A stretch of 64,000 nt of DNA, taken from the NCBI GenBank assembly GCA_900539145.1, contig UQAX01000007.1, positions 1-64,000 of the forward strand, written 5' to 3'. Origin of the DNA: an uncultured Blautia sp. (lineage in GTDB: Bacteria > Bacillota > Clostridia > Lachnospirales > Lachnospiraceae). Position 1 is the stretch's first letter. Each line of letters opens with the position of its first letter. This document shows positions 1-9,049 of the stretch, in pieces. The notes beneath the pieces are model-generated. The model had not been told where the DNA came from, ran no database searches, and was given only the letters and a program-made list of their open reading frames with translations. Made by a program: the position numbers and the translations under genes.

Positions 1-55
<55 letters not shown>

Positions 56-106
56 GGTAAACTCTGCCCTTTTTGCGTGCAAACAAATCAATGATTTTAC
101 AAATTC

Positions 107-143
107 AAGCACTTTTGACTTTTGATGGTCAATGGTGCTTTTT
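107..143 (+). terminator. Rho-independent terminator-like hairpin upstream of the first pilus operon
   Basis: AAGCAC and TTGAC on the left pair with GTCAA and GTGCTT on the right, followed directly by a T run. It probably ends the unseen upstream gene. A weak promoter-like pair, TTGATG at 122 and TATGCA at 145 with 17 bp spacing, overlaps the right half, so the same DNA could also start transcription of the pilus operon; that part is weak. Confidence 0.6.
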
Positions 144-247
144 GTATGCATAAATTTATGATGATCAATGGAAAGAAGGAATGTCTGGAAATAAAAAATA
201 AGAAGATTATGGAAAACAAAAAATAAATTGAGAAAGGACAATAGAAC

Positions 248-3200
248 ATGAAATCAAGGCAATTTAAAAAAGCTATTTCTTCTGCCTTTTCGCTTTTATT
301 GGCTATAATCATGATTTTCTCTATTTCTGTTCCGCATGTATTTGCACAGAGTAATATGTTTGCCGGAACGGGAGATTTAGAAGTAGGAGAAAATGAAACA
401 GTAGATCTGCTGCAGGGAGTGGCGGCAGCCAGTCCTACGGGAGAAAATCTACAGGTAACAGTAAAAAATGTGACATGTGAAACCAATGGAAATTACCAGT
501 ATGATGGATCAGGGGTTTTGAATGCAGGAAGTGGGGGTTCTGTTTACCGTATTGAATATGAAGCAGTTTCGCCTACAAATGCAGAAGAAAGGTATTCAAC
601 TACCAGAAAAATTACAGTTCTTCCAAGCGAAATTCCGATTTCAGAGGAAATGCCAGAAACATTTGCAGAGGAAATAACGGAAGTGACATCTGAGGAAATT
701 ACAGAAACGCTTCCAGAGGAAACAACAGAAGAAGGTTCAGAAGAAGCATTAGAGACACTTCCAGAAGAAACAACGGAATCTGTACCGGAGGAAGTCCCGG
801 AAGCATCTCCAGAGGATGCGACAGAAACAGTTCCAGAAGAAGAAACTCAAAATAGTGATACCCCAGAACTTCCAGAAGAAACCACAGAGGAATTTACTGA
901 TGGAAGCACAGAAGAAACGATGGAGTTTGATGAAAACGTACCATTTACGCTCTCAGATTTAGAGGGAATGGGATACAGCGTACAGATGGAAAGTGCAAAA
1001 ATTCCGATTGATAAGTTTGAACTTCAGTGTCTGTATGACAAACCGGGGGCAGTTCCCTGTAAGGATCTGCACTTTTCGGAAGGGATTACAACGATTGATG
1101 GGGGAAAGATTAAGGAACATGTCCCTCATTTTGTAATGAACGGGGACAATAAGCTACACTCCTATGTAAAAGCCCATGTGGGGAACGTTTCTGTTTATTA
1201 TATGGGAACACTCCATATTGATAATGGAAATGGTACAACAGATTATGTTTATTATACAACCGATACACAGATTACAAATAAAACGGTCTATGCAGTTTTA
1301 AAGAAAGCCGAAAAGATCACCTTAACGTATTCTCATGAATCCGATTACCGGATTGAATATCAGATGTTTGAAAAAGACAACCATGATGTGGAGAATGGGC
1401 CGGATGGATGGAGCTATAGTGATGTATTCGGAGAAGACCGGGCAATTTATGTCAAAAAGGGCCAGGATGCAGGTATTACCGTGAAAATTCCAAGAGGATA
1501 CAAAGCTGAGATTACGATAGTAAGGCAAGGGGAAGAACCAGAACATATGGAATCTTTGGGGCGGATGATGGCGTATGAAAGAGACCGGAATCGTATCAAT
1601 TTAAAAAAAGACAGTCCCGACCGTATGATATATGAAACTTCCTTCAATTTGAAGAATATTACCAGTGATGTCGTGATCACTTTGGAATATGAAAAGGTTC
1701 AGCAGATCCATTTTAATGCGTACCTGTGGTCACAGACGGCATATGCAAAAGACAGGATAAAAATAGATGGAAAAAATCCAACGGAAAGTAATGCGAATTT
1801 AACGACCGATGGACATTCTTTTGTTTGGGAATGGGATGGTGTAACAACCGGAAAAGGACCGAATGGTACAGGAAATGGAGGGACAACATCACATACATGG
1901 GAATTAGACCAGTTAGAGATTAATGATGAAGCTCTGATCATCCCGATGGTTTTCTTAAATGATGTAGGGAAAACGCTTACGGAAAAAGTAACGCTTGCAT
2001 CAGGAACAGAAGTGACGTTGTCGGTGACTTCTTTAGGCGGAACGAACGCTTATGATGGAAAGCGTCACTATAAGCTGGAAATTGCGAACTGCTATGAAGA
2101 CGTTACGATTTCCGGTGGAAACATGGTAGCGCACAGACATCAGGAATATGCAATCCGTGAATTGTTTGGAGTCAGTGATCCTGGATTTTATACTGCGACA
2201 GATGCTCAGGGCTATCCGCAGGAATGGAAAACGATGAGACAAGATACATTGATTGCAAAAATTGGATTGGGAGGGAAGAATAAGTGGACAGATCCATTCC
2301 GCTTTAAGAGGGAAGTCGGTTATTATAAACCGGATATTTCTTTTACGACCAAAGAGGGTACTGTTTTACAGAACAATTATAAGATCGGTTATGATGAAGA
2401 TAACGATGGAAAACCATATATTGAGTATCTGATCCGTACTGATGGAAATACAGCAGATCCAAGTGCAATGGGTGAATATCGGGTAGTTTCCTGGGACGAT
2501 TGGGAAGCAAGTCCGGACGGATACTTTTATTTCAGGGGTTCCGAGGAAGTGAAAGAATTTGTAGGAACAAATTATACAAAACCAGACTGGAATCCGGAAA
2601 ATGCCTATAAAGGAGTAATCCTTGTAAATATCAATGCCCATCCGATCCGCATTGGATTAGATTATTTAGACGGTGCAGATGAAACAGGGGAGAAAGCGCC
2701 AAAAGCTGAAGACATTACCAACCTGCCGGAGACACAATATGGAGGACCTCACGGATATAATCTGGTAAATAATCAGAGACTTTTGATATCCAATTTAAAA
2801 CCGGTGGATCTCAAGAATGAATTTGTTTTTGACCATTGGGAAGTCATGGCAACGGATCGAAAAATGACAGATGATAAAATGTGGGGATATTTGACCGGGG
2901 AGGTACGAAAGGATGCCAATGGAGATCCGTATGTAGGCAGACCGGGAATGGAATATTTACTGGATGTTTCCATGCTCAATGATTTGGAAAACTGTTTCTA
3001 TATGAAAGCGGATCCGGGAAGTGGACATACCAATGGAAACCCATTTAATGATAAACCGCATAAAGGCGCACAAACCCATGCAATCATTACAGTACGGGCA
3101 GTGTGGAAAAAATATGAAAGTAAACCGACCATTCCTTATACAGTCAGATATGTGACCGCAGAGATCAAAGGTGGACAAATTGATCCGAATACAGAAAAGG

Positions 3201-4312
3201 TGATTGAAGAACGCACCCATACCGTGAATAAAGGCGCTATGCTGGTAACGGATTTATATCAGGATGGAACAAAAACACCATCTGCGAGTATCCAGGCAGT
3301 TCTCCGGGGAGAAAACGATGCGAAAGAGGATTATACAAATAGCGGCAATGTCAGATGGGTAGTATATGAACCGAAGACAACAAAAATGATTCCATCGGTA
3401 GATATGAAGAATAATGTTGCCACAATTTACCTGATCAAAGGAAATACAAAAGTCAATGTAGAAAAGGCATGGACAAGCAGGGATCATACAGAAGCGAAAG
3501 TGAACGTTCAACTGCAAAGAAGAAAAACACATACAGATGTCTGGGAAAAGGTAGAAAATACCGTATTAAATGAAAACAAAAAATGGGAGCATCAGTTTGA
3601 TGTTGATTTATATTATGAACTTCCTTCTACGGAAAATGATTTAGTAAAGACCTGGGAGTACCGTGTGGTAGAGATTGACGGGAATGAAACACCGATTGAA
3701 CAAAACGGTCAAATGACAGCAGGCGAAAATCTCTACCGGGTTGGCTACCGGTTTGATACGGATAAGCAAGCATGGGTAGTAGAAAACACACGTTTACTGG
3801 ACTTGACCGTCAGCAAGGTGGTGGAAGGAAAAGCAGGAGACCGTACCAAAGAGTTTGTCTTTGACATTCAGGCATCAGATAGCGGTGGAAATGCGCTGAA
3901 TGGTGCTTACAGTTACATAAGAAGTGTTAAAACAGGTGTTGACACCAAAAGCCAAAAACCAAATGATGGGACACTTACATTCCAGAATGGAAAAGCGCAG
4001 ATTACATTAAAACATGGACAGCAGATCCAGATTAAAAATTTACCTGTAAATGCCCAAATTACCGTTACAGAACAAAAAGCTGAGGGGTATCAAACAAGCT
4101 ATACAGTCAATGGAGAAAAGGAGAACAACGGTACTTTGACTTTAATACAACACAGTACGGTGGATGTGGTCAATAAAAAAAGTGATATTGCTGCTACAGG
4201 AATCACAGACAATATCCGTGGAATTGGTGCCGGACTTGGAATGGCGGCGATTGCGGTACTGTCATTTGGCGGGTTAGCTCTTCTGCGTTTGAAAAAAGGA
4301 AGGAAGAGATGA
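248..4312 (+). CDS. Ancillary pilus adhesin, Cpa-like, cell-wall anchored
   Basis: This is a 1354-residue secreted surface protein, first gene of an operon ordered like the streptococcal FCT pilus locus, so its likely role is the tip or ancillary adhesin. A signal peptide covers about residues 1-33. A Glu/Thr/Pro-rich low-complexity linker spans about 128-226. A large beta-rich region with no recognised enzyme motif follows. Near the C-terminus come a Cna-B-like domain (about 1075-1170) and a pilin-type isopeptide-like domain containing VSKVVEG. The tail has a deviant sorting motif IAATG near residue 1313, a hydrophobic segment and a basic end. I do not see a clear thioester domain, which Cpa of S. 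pyogenes has. An AGAAAGGA ribosome site precedes the ATG. The stop overlaps the next gene (ATGA), so the two are translationally coupled. Confidence 0.8.
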   Translation: MKSRQFKKAISSAFSLLLAIIMIFSISVPHVFAQSNMFAGTGDLEVGENETVDLLQGVAAASPTGENLQVTVKNVTCETNGNYQYDGSGVLNAGSGGSVYRIEYEAVSPTNAEERYSTTRKITVLPSEIPISEEMPETFAEEITEVTSEEITETLPEETTEEGSEEALETLPEETTESVPEEVPEASPEDATETVPEEETQNSDTPELPEETTEEFTDGSTEETMEFDENVPFTLSDLEGMGYSVQMESAKIPIDKFELQCLYDKPGAVPCKDLHFSEGITTIDGGKIKEHVPHFVMNGDNKLHSYVKAHVGNVSVYYMGTLHIDNGNGTTDYVYYTTDTQITNKTVYAVLKKAEKITLTYSHESDYRIEYQMFEKDNHDVENGPDGWSYSDVFGEDRAIYVKKGQDAGITVKIPRGYKAEITIVRQGEEPEHMESLGRMMAYERDRNRINLKKDSPDRMIYETSFNLKNITSDVVITLEYEKVQQIHFNAYLWSQTAYAKDRIKIDGKNPTESNANLTTDGHSFVWEWDGVTTGKGPNGTGNGGTTSHTWELDQLEINDEALIIPMVFLNDVGKTLTEKVTLASGTEVTLSVTSLGGTNAYDGKRHYKLEIANCYEDVTISGGNMVAHRHQEYAIRELFGVSDPGFYTATDAQGYPQEWKTMRQDTLIAKIGLGGKNKWTDPFRFKREVGYYKPDISFTTKEGTVLQNNYKIGYDEDNDGKPYIEYLIRTDGNTADPSAMGEYRVVSWDDWEASPDGYFYFRGSEEVKEFVGTNYTKPDWNPENAYKGVILVNINAHPIRIGLDYLDGADETGEKAPKAEDITNLPETQYGGPHGYNLVNNQRLLISNLKPVDLKNEFVFDHWEVMATDRKMTDDKMWGYLTGEVRKDANGDPYVGRPGMEYLLDVSMLNDLENCFYMKADPGSGHTNGNPFNDKPHKGAQTHAIITVRAVWKKYESKPTIPYTVRYVTAEIKGGQIDPNTEKVIEERTHTVNKGAMLVTDLYQDGTKTPSASIQAVLRGENDAKEDYTNSGNVRWVVYEPKTTKMIPSVDMKNNVATIYLIKGNTKVNVEKAWTSRDHTEAKVNVQLQRRKTHTDVWEKVENTVLNENKKWEHQFDVDLYYELPSTENDLVKTWEYRVVEIDGNETPIEQNGQMTAGENLYRVGYRFDTDKQAWVVENTRLLDLTVSKVVEGKAGDRTKEFVFDIQASDSGGNALNGAYSYIRSVKTGVDTKSQKPNDGTLTFQNGKAQITLKHGQQIQIKNLPVNAQITVTEQKAEGYQTSYTVNGEKENNGTLTLIQHSTVDVVNKKSDIAATGITDNIRGIGAGLGMAAIAVLSFGGLALLRLKKGRKR

Positions 4313-4824
4313 AACAGGAGAAACGAAAAGAAACATCCATAAAAGATGATCTGTTGTTTCTGATATTAAAGATTTTGATTTTTGTTGCATTGTTGGCAGT
4401 TACCTTTCTTTTTATCTTTGGTATCTGCCGCATAAGCGACAATATGATGTCCCCGGCTTTTAAGGATGGCGATCTGGCAGTATATTACCGGCTGCAGAAA
4501 GAATTCCAGCCTTCCGATACGGTGGTACTGGAAAAAGACGGAGAGACACAAATTCGCAGGATTGTTGCAAAATCCGGAGACAGCGTGGAAATTACAGCAG
4601 AAGGATTAAAAGTTAATGGATATTTACAGCAGGAAGCCGGTATTTATACCGAAACCCTCCCTTATACAGAGGGAATTTCCTTTCCGATTGTATTGGGGGA
4701 AGATGAATACTTTGTATTAGGAGATAACCGCTCCGGTGCAAAAGATAGCCGGATTTACGGTGCAGTGAAGAAAACTGAAATCAAGGGAGCAGTGATTACA
4801 TTGCTTCGACACAGAGGATTTTAA
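4309..4824 (+). CDS. SipA-like signal peptidase I homologue, catalytic residues missing
   Basis: This is a 171-residue S26 signal peptidase-fold protein with one N-terminal membrane helix (about residues 20-42). The usual box B (S-M-x-P) reads M-M-S-P followed by AFKDGD, so the nucleophile position holds Met. The usual box D Lys is Arg in the stretch IRRIVAKSGD. Box E, GDNRSGAKDSRIYG, is intact, so the fold is kept. S. pyogenes SipA sits at the same operon position, also lacks the Ser/Lys dyad and is needed for pilus polymerisation. I infer a chaperone-like role in pilus assembly rather than signal peptide cleavage. The start overlaps the previous stop by 4 bp. Confidence 0.8.
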   Translation: MKQEKRKETSIKDDLLFLILKILIFVALLAVTFLFIFGICRISDNMMSPAFKDGDLAVYYRLQKEFQPSDTVVLEKDGETQIRRIVAKSGDSVEITAEGLKVNGYLQQEAGIYTETLPYTEGISFPIVLGEDEYFVLGDNRSGAKDSRIYGAVKKTEIKGAVITLLRHRGF

Positions 4825-4871
4825 TTAAAACTGCCATAGGCAGATAAAAAATAAGAAAAGAGGAAAAAGAT

Positions 4872-5960
4872 ATGATAAACAAAAAAAGAATTGGAGCATT
4901 ATTATTAGCAGGAACTATGATGATGGGAATGAGTACCACAGCGTTTGCAGCAGGAGAAAAAGTTCCGACAGTAGGAAACGGAACAGAAGAGGCTCAGGCT
5001 TCTGTTTCGATTACAAAAGATTTTGAAATGGCAGAAGGTCTTGGTGTTCCGGATGTTACTTTTGATTTTACAGCTACAAAAGTGACACAAGATGCGCCGG
5101 ATGCGACGATTTCTTCTATTTCATATGTAGATATGGATCAGAAAGGAAATGCAAATAATGGTAAATATGTAATTTCCAAAAATTCTGAGATTTCTTTTGG
5201 AACTTTCCCACACGCTGGAGAGTATGTGTATACAGTCAAGGAAACGATGGGAGATAATCAGAACATTACGTATTCTTCAGATACTTATACTTTGAGAGTA
5301 TACGTAGCTAATGGACAAAATGGTGGTTTATTTGTGAAAGCAATTACAGCTGAAAAAGGAACGAATACCGGAGAAGCAGCAAATAAAGTGGAGAAAATCT
5401 TATTTACTAATACATATCGTAAAAATACTTCCCTTGTTGTTGAGAAAAAAACAACTGGTGAATTAGCAGATAAGAGCAAAAAGTTTGATTTTACAATTAC
5501 ATTTGAAAAATCAGCAACAGAAGATAGTCTGGCAGAGTTTACAGGTACTCTTACAAGAAAAGACGGGGCGACAGAAACAGTGACCTGTTCAAATGGAACA
5601 GCAAATTTTGCACTTGCAGATGGAGATAAATTAGTATTTGACAATCTTCCGGCAGGTACAAAATATACGGTAACAGAAAAAGGTGTAAAAGATGGATATG
5701 TTGCACATGTAAAAGTAACAGATAATGGCACAACGGGACAGGTTGTTAATGGAACAGATGCAGAGGACTTACTGTCTTCTCAGAATGGAAATTATGTAGG
5801 AGAAAATGATAATAAAGTTGAGTTTGAAAATACTTATAATGAAGTTCCATTGACTGGTGTTATTATGAATAATCTTCCGTTTATTCTCTTAATTGTTGTT
5901 GCAGTAGTTGCGTTTGGCACACTTGCTTTTGTAAAAAAACGCAGAACATCTGATAGATAG
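4872..5960 (+). CDS. Major pilin backbone subunit, FctA-like
   Basis: This 362-residue secreted protein has a signal peptide cleaved near residue 26 (motif AFAA). Two Spy0128-type/Cna-B-like beta domains follow. The first includes FPHAGEYVYTVKE, a hallmark stretch of streptococcal FctA-type pilins with the Glu of an isopeptide bond. The second includes FDFTITFEK and AGTKYTVTEKG, the usual Lys and Glu donors. The sorting signal is EVPLTG near residues 322-327, then a hydrophobic helix and a KKRR tail. Its position between the SipA-like gene and a class B sortase matches FctA. The polymer backbone role is inferred from order and domains. Confidence 0.85.
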   Translation: MINKKRIGALLLAGTMMMGMSTTAFAAGEKVPTVGNGTEEAQASVSITKDFEMAEGLGVPDVTFDFTATKVTQDAPDATISSISYVDMDQKGNANNGKYVISKNSEISFGTFPHAGEYVYTVKETMGDNQNITYSSDTYTLRVYVANGQNGGLFVKAITAEKGTNTGEAANKVEKILFTNTYRKNTSLVVEKKTTGELADKSKKFDFTITFEKSATEDSLAEFTGTLTRKDGATETVTCSNGTANFALADGDKLVFDNLPAGTKYTVTEKGVKDGYVAHVKVTDNGTTGQVVNGTDAEDLLSSQNGNYVGENDNKVEFENTYNEVPLTGVIMNNLPFILLIVVAVVAFGTLAFVKKRRTSDR

Positions 5961-6727
5961 TGTTGAACTGTAAAAAAATAATCCGGGTAGCAGATAAAGT
6001 GATAAACCTGTTGATTGTTCTCTGCTTTTTACCAGTCCTTTGTTATGGAATTTATGTTTTATGGGACTCTCAGCATATCAATCAACAGGCGGAGGCTTCT
6101 CTGTATGAAACATATCGTCCGACAGACAAAAATGAGTTATCTTTTGCAGAACTTATAAAACAGAATCCAGAAGTATTCGGCTGGTTAACTGTAAAAGATA
6201 CGCATATTGATTATCCATTGGTGCAGACCGAAAATAATTCTAAATATGTAAATACGGATGTGCTGGGAAAGTTTTCTTTATCGGGAAGTATTTTTCTGGA
6301 TTGCCGTAATCAAAAAAATTTTTCAGCTGTAAACAATATTCTTTACGGACATCATATGGCAAATGATGCAATGTTTGGGGAATTAGAGTATTATGAAAAT
6401 TCTTCTTATTTTAAAGAACATCTAAAAGGGACTTTGTACTATGGGAATACGTGGCATGACGTGGAGTTTTTTGCATTCCTTCATGCAGATGCATATGATA
6501 CGATGCTTTATAATACTTTTTTGCAACCGGAGAATAGAAAGGAATATCTGGATTATATCAAAAAACATGCAATCAATTTTCAGGAACTTTCCTTTCAGGA
6601 GAATGAAAGATTTTTAACATTGTCAACTTGTACTTCGGACAGTACAAATGGGAGACATCTTCTGATTGGAAGGATACTGGAAGATACCAAGAAGAAACAG
6701 GGAGAACCACAATATGAGAAAGAGTAA
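5960..6727 (+). CDS. Class B sortase, pilus polymerising (SrtC2/SrtB-like)
   Basis: This 255-residue membrane transpeptidase probably joins FctA-like subunits into a pilus. An N-terminal helix (about 13-35) anchors it. The catalytic His lies in NILYGHHMAND (about residue 131), the catalytic Cys is Cys224 in TLSTC, and the Arg is in GRHLLIGR. Length and motif spacing match class B sortases rather than the class C enzymes encoded at 60562-62306. The start is GTG, sharing one base with the preceding TAG stop; no good ribosome site is visible, so translation probably depends on coupling to the major pilin gene. Confidence 0.88.
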   Translation: MLNCKKIIRVADKVINLLIVLCFLPVLCYGIYVLWDSQHINQQAEASLYETYRPTDKNELSFAELIKQNPEVFGWLTVKDTHIDYPLVQTENNSKYVNTDVLGKFSLSGSIFLDCRNQKNFSAVNNILYGHHMANDAMFGELEYYENSSYFKEHLKGTLYYGNTWHDVEFFAFLHADAYDTMLYNTFLQPENRKEYLDYIKKHAINFQELSFQENERFLTLSTCTSDSTNGRHLLIGRILEDTKKKQGEPQYEKE

Positions 6728-7367
6728 ACCAATACTTATGTTGACTGCTCTATTGTTTAGTTTTCTGTGTTTTCCTGTAAAACAGACTTTTGCGGCGACG
6801 AGTATGGCAGAAGTACCCTTGACGGTGAAACAAAGTTTTGTGGTAAAAAATCCTGTGAAAGAAATGGATTTTACGGGAAATTATGAATTTCGTGCCTTGG
6901 ATCAAGAAGCACCGATGCCGGAAAATGCAAAAGATGGAATCTATACTTTTTCCTTAAACGGTGAACAGGCAGAAACAACATTTTGGCTACGATACCCACA
7001 TGCTGGAGTATATCATTATCAGTTGTTCCAAACAACAAAAGAGAAGGGATATTATCAGTATGATCAGAGTTGCTATGATATCATGGTGTATGTGAAAAAT
7101 GGGGAAGATGGGCAGCTTGTCCCACAGGTGATTGCTAAAAAAGATGATGGAAAGAAATATGGAGACATACAGTTTCAAAATTTCTATCAAGGAGAATCAC
7201 AAAAGCCTTTGCAGACTGAGGAATCCAATAAACCGGGGACATCAAGTAAGCCTGTAAAAACAGGAGATACAACAAATATTGTATTGTATCTTGTGATTGC
7301 GATAGGTGCGTTACTGATGATTGCAGTGCTTATTTATAGGAAAAAACACAATCATAAAAAACAATAG
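6714..7367 (+). CDS. Minor pilin / pilus base subunit, FctB-like
   Basis: The ATG at 6714 is chosen over an upstream in-frame ATG at 6666 because GGGAG lies 9 bases before it and it begins a proper signal peptide (MRKSKPILMLTALLF). The mature protein is short, with one pilin domain carrying YPHAGVYHYQLFQTT, the same Tyr-Pro-His-Ala-Gly signature as the major pilin. The C-terminal sorting signal is PVKTGDT followed by a membrane helix and a basic tail. It overlaps the sortase gene end by 14 bp. Fifth place in the operon, small size and domain match FctB, the wall-linked base subunit in S. pyogenes. Confidence 0.8.
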   Translation: MRKSKPILMLTALLFSFLCFPVKQTFAATSMAEVPLTVKQSFVVKNPVKEMDFTGNYEFRALDQEAPMPENAKDGIYTFSLNGEQAETTFWLRYPHAGVYHYQLFQTTKEKGYYQYDQSCYDIMVYVKNGEDGQLVPQVIAKKDDGKKYGDIQFQNFYQGESQKPLQTEESNKPGTSSKPVKTGDTTNIVLYLVIAIGALLMIAVLIYRKKHNHKKQ

Positions 7368-7374
7368 AGTATAC

Positions 7375-7424
7375 AAAAAGAATGGTACGTCTGAATTTGA
7401 TTTTCAGACGTACCATTCTTTTTT
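7375..7424 (+). terminator. Rho-independent terminator of the FCT-like pilus operon
   Basis: A near-perfect stem of about 20 bp (GAATGGTACGTCTGAA against TTCAGACGTACCATTC) with a short loop ends in a T run. The flanking A run means it could also work on the other strand. Confidence 0.92.
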
Positions 7425-7430
7425 ATAAGA

Positions 7431-7743
7431 TCGCATTTAAGAGAGTGTGGAATTGACTGCCCGATTTATTGTGGTGTTAGTGTTCACGCACCGGAAGATG
7501 TAAAACTTGTAAAAGAAACCGGAGTATTGCGGATTTACGCTGGCAATTAATGGGGCAACAGAAGAAGAGGTAAATGAGTTATTTGCCATGGCAGAAGATG
7601 CTGGTGGTACTGTATGGCAGAAACCGCAGTGGAAAGACTGGGGAGGAATGGATGGATACCCATGGGAAGTTGCATACGCACCATTTTTGAGATTGGCTGA
7701 GGATAATCGCTTATTGCCAAAGACAAAAGCAGAGGTACAATAG
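7431..7743 (+). pseudogene. Fused remnants: TIM-barrel-like fragment and VOC/glyoxalase fragment
   Basis: Two out-of-frame fragments lie together. The first (7431-7550) encodes CGIDCPIYCGVSVHAPEDV and related residues, with no start, then a stop at 7548-7550; it looks like the inside of a TIM-barrel enzyme, family not identified. The second (7531-7743) encodes GFTLAINGATEEEVNELF, then AGGTVWQKPQWKDWGG and YPWEVAYAPF, which is the C-terminal half of a VOC/glyoxalase-fold protein that lacks its N-terminal half and start. No ribosome site or signal precedes either. The stretch looks like a deletion junction that joined two decayed genes. The VOC identity is fairly secure; the other is not. Confidence 0.65.
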
Positions 7744-7763
7744 AAAGTTTTTTCGAACATAAA

Positions 7764-7818
7764 TAAAAAAAGCTTATTCAGATGTTAAAAAATACACATC
7801 TTGAATAAGCTCTTTTTG
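7764..7818. terminator. Bidirectional terminator
   Basis: The stem AGCTTATTCAGATGT pairs with ACATCTTGAATAAGCT (one bulge). A runs on the left and T runs on the right let it end both + strand reading into this region and the - strand lacI-type gene. Confidence 0.85.
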
Positions 7819-7850
7819 TATTATATGAAAAAGCATAAAAAAATAAGAAG

Positions 7851-8876
7851 TTATTTTGTTGTTTCCCGTTTTAAAAGAATCGGTGTAATAACTTTATGTA
7901 CAGGTTCGAGAAATGTACGTGGTTTACGTTTATGATTTTCTTTAATTCGTTCTGATAAAATCTGTAGAGCAGTGTCTGCGATTTTATCAATCTGTTGTCC
8001 GACAGTACTTGTAGGAATGACAGACTCTCTGGAAATCGGAGAATCATCGAATCCTACGATTTTATAATCATCTGGCAATTTTCCGTATCGCTGGAAGAGA
8101 CGATTTAGAATAATATTGGCAAAGGTATCATTTGGAAGGAAAAGTCCTTTAACTTTGTCTTTATATTTCTGATCAATTTCGTCCAGAAGACGATAAAAAA
8201 CATCGATACTTTCTTCATAGCTATGACCGGTATCAGTAAGAATTAATTCATAGGGAAGATTTTGTTCTGCACAAGTGTCTAAAAATCCATGAATTCGTTC
8301 ATAAGAAGGAACTTCAGGAGAAAGATCGGCATTAATATGGATTAGTATCTCTGCGCCGGATTTTGCAAGAAGGCTTGTTGCTTGCACGCCTCCCATATAG
8401 TTGTCTGTGTTCACACTGCAAATATGCTTGTCTTCACGCTCAATCGCTACGATTGGAATGTTGTAGGAAGCCAGTTCTTTTGAGGTAAGATTGTGACTTA
8501 GGATAATCATGCCTTCAATTTTATAGGCAAGCAGTTCTTGAATGTATTTTCTTTCTGTTTCTTCATTATCTTTTACGGTAAATACAAGAAATTTGTATCC
8601 ATATTTTTCATAAGTGGAAAGGATTTGATCAAGAATGGCAGAATAATAATGCATATATAAGTTAGGTATAATGATGCCTATAAATTCTGTTTTTCCGTTG
8701 GCGAGGATGCGTGCCACTTTATTTTCTTTATAGTCAAGAGCTTCCAAAGCATCTGCAATAATCTGTTGATTTTCTAATGTCAAAGAATCAGGATTGTTAA
8801 AATAGCGGGATATTGTAGTTTTTGAAAAATGTGTGTACTCGGCAATATCGCTAAAGGTTATATTTTTTTTATTCAT
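7851..8876 (-). CDS. LacI-family repressor of the sucrose/fructoside operon (ScrR-like)
   Basis: This 341-residue protein starts with a LacI helix-turn-helix (ITFSDIAEYTHFSKTTISRY, about residues 6-25) and hinge, followed by a periplasmic-binding-protein-like sugar-sensing domain (GIIIPN; FLPNDTFANIIL; VGFDDSPISRESVIPTSTV). It diverges from the sucrose import and breakdown operon. The shared 281-bp intergenic region carries several copies of the palindrome TAACCGGTTA, the kind of CG-centred site LacI proteins bind, both at its own promoter and at the operon promoter. I infer repression of the operon and autoregulation, relieved by sucrose, fructose or a fructoside. An AGGAGGGA-type site precedes the ATG. 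Confidence 0.88.
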   Translation of the reverse strand: MNKKNITFSDIAEYTHFSKTTISRYFNNPDSLTLENQQIIADALEALDYKENKVARILANGKTEFIGIIIPNLYMHYYSAILDQILSTYEKYGYKFLVFTVKDNEETERKYIQELLAYKIEGMIILSHNLTSKELASYNIPIVAIEREDKHICSVNTDNYMGGVQATSLLAKSGAEILIHINADLSPEVPSYERIHGFLDTCAEQNLPYELILTDTGHSYEESIDVFYRLLDEIDQKYKDKVKGLFLPNDTFANIILNRLFQRYGKLPDDYKIVGFDDSPISRESVIPTSTVGQQIDKIADTALQILSERIKENHKRKPRTFLEPVHKVITPILLKRETTK

Positions 8877-8909
8877 TTAAAAATTCCCTCCTTTGAGAAT
8901 CTTATAAAT

Positions 8910-8938
8910 AGTATAGCAAAAAAGAAAAATTGAAACAA
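8910..8938 (-). promoter_or_regulatory. Promoter of the sucrose-operon LacI regulator
   Basis: On the - strand, TTGTTT (8938-8933) and TATACT (8915-8910) are separated by 17 bp, placed 34 bp upstream of the regulator's start. A CCGGT operator abuts its -35 box. Confidence 0.65.
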
Positions 8939-8940
8939 GG

Positions 8941-8975
8941 ATAACCGGTAAAAGAAACGGTTAAGTAACCGGTTT
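8941..8975. promoter_or_regulatory. LacI-type operator cluster near the regulator promoter
   Basis: ATAACCGGTA at 8941-8950 and TAACCGGTTT at 8966-8975, with a partial AACGGTTA between them, repeat the same CG-centred palindrome found at 9091. Their position next to the regulator's promoter suggests autoregulation or DNA looping to the downstream sites. Confidence 0.75.
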
Positions 8976-9049
8976 TGTAATAATGTAATAAAAATGAAAG
9001 AGTAGAATTGTGAATTATTCTGAAAATGAAATAAGAAAGAGAATATTTC

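Noticed and set aside
248..4312. Thioester domain in the Cpa-like adhesin
   Set aside because: The Cys residues present are not in a recognisable thioester motif context with a matching Gln; I cannot support it.
5285..5731. A 148-codon open frame on the - strand inside the FctA-like gene
   Set aside because: It lies wholly within a pilin gene with clear signal and sorting motifs; the reverse frame is low complexity and lacks initiation signals.
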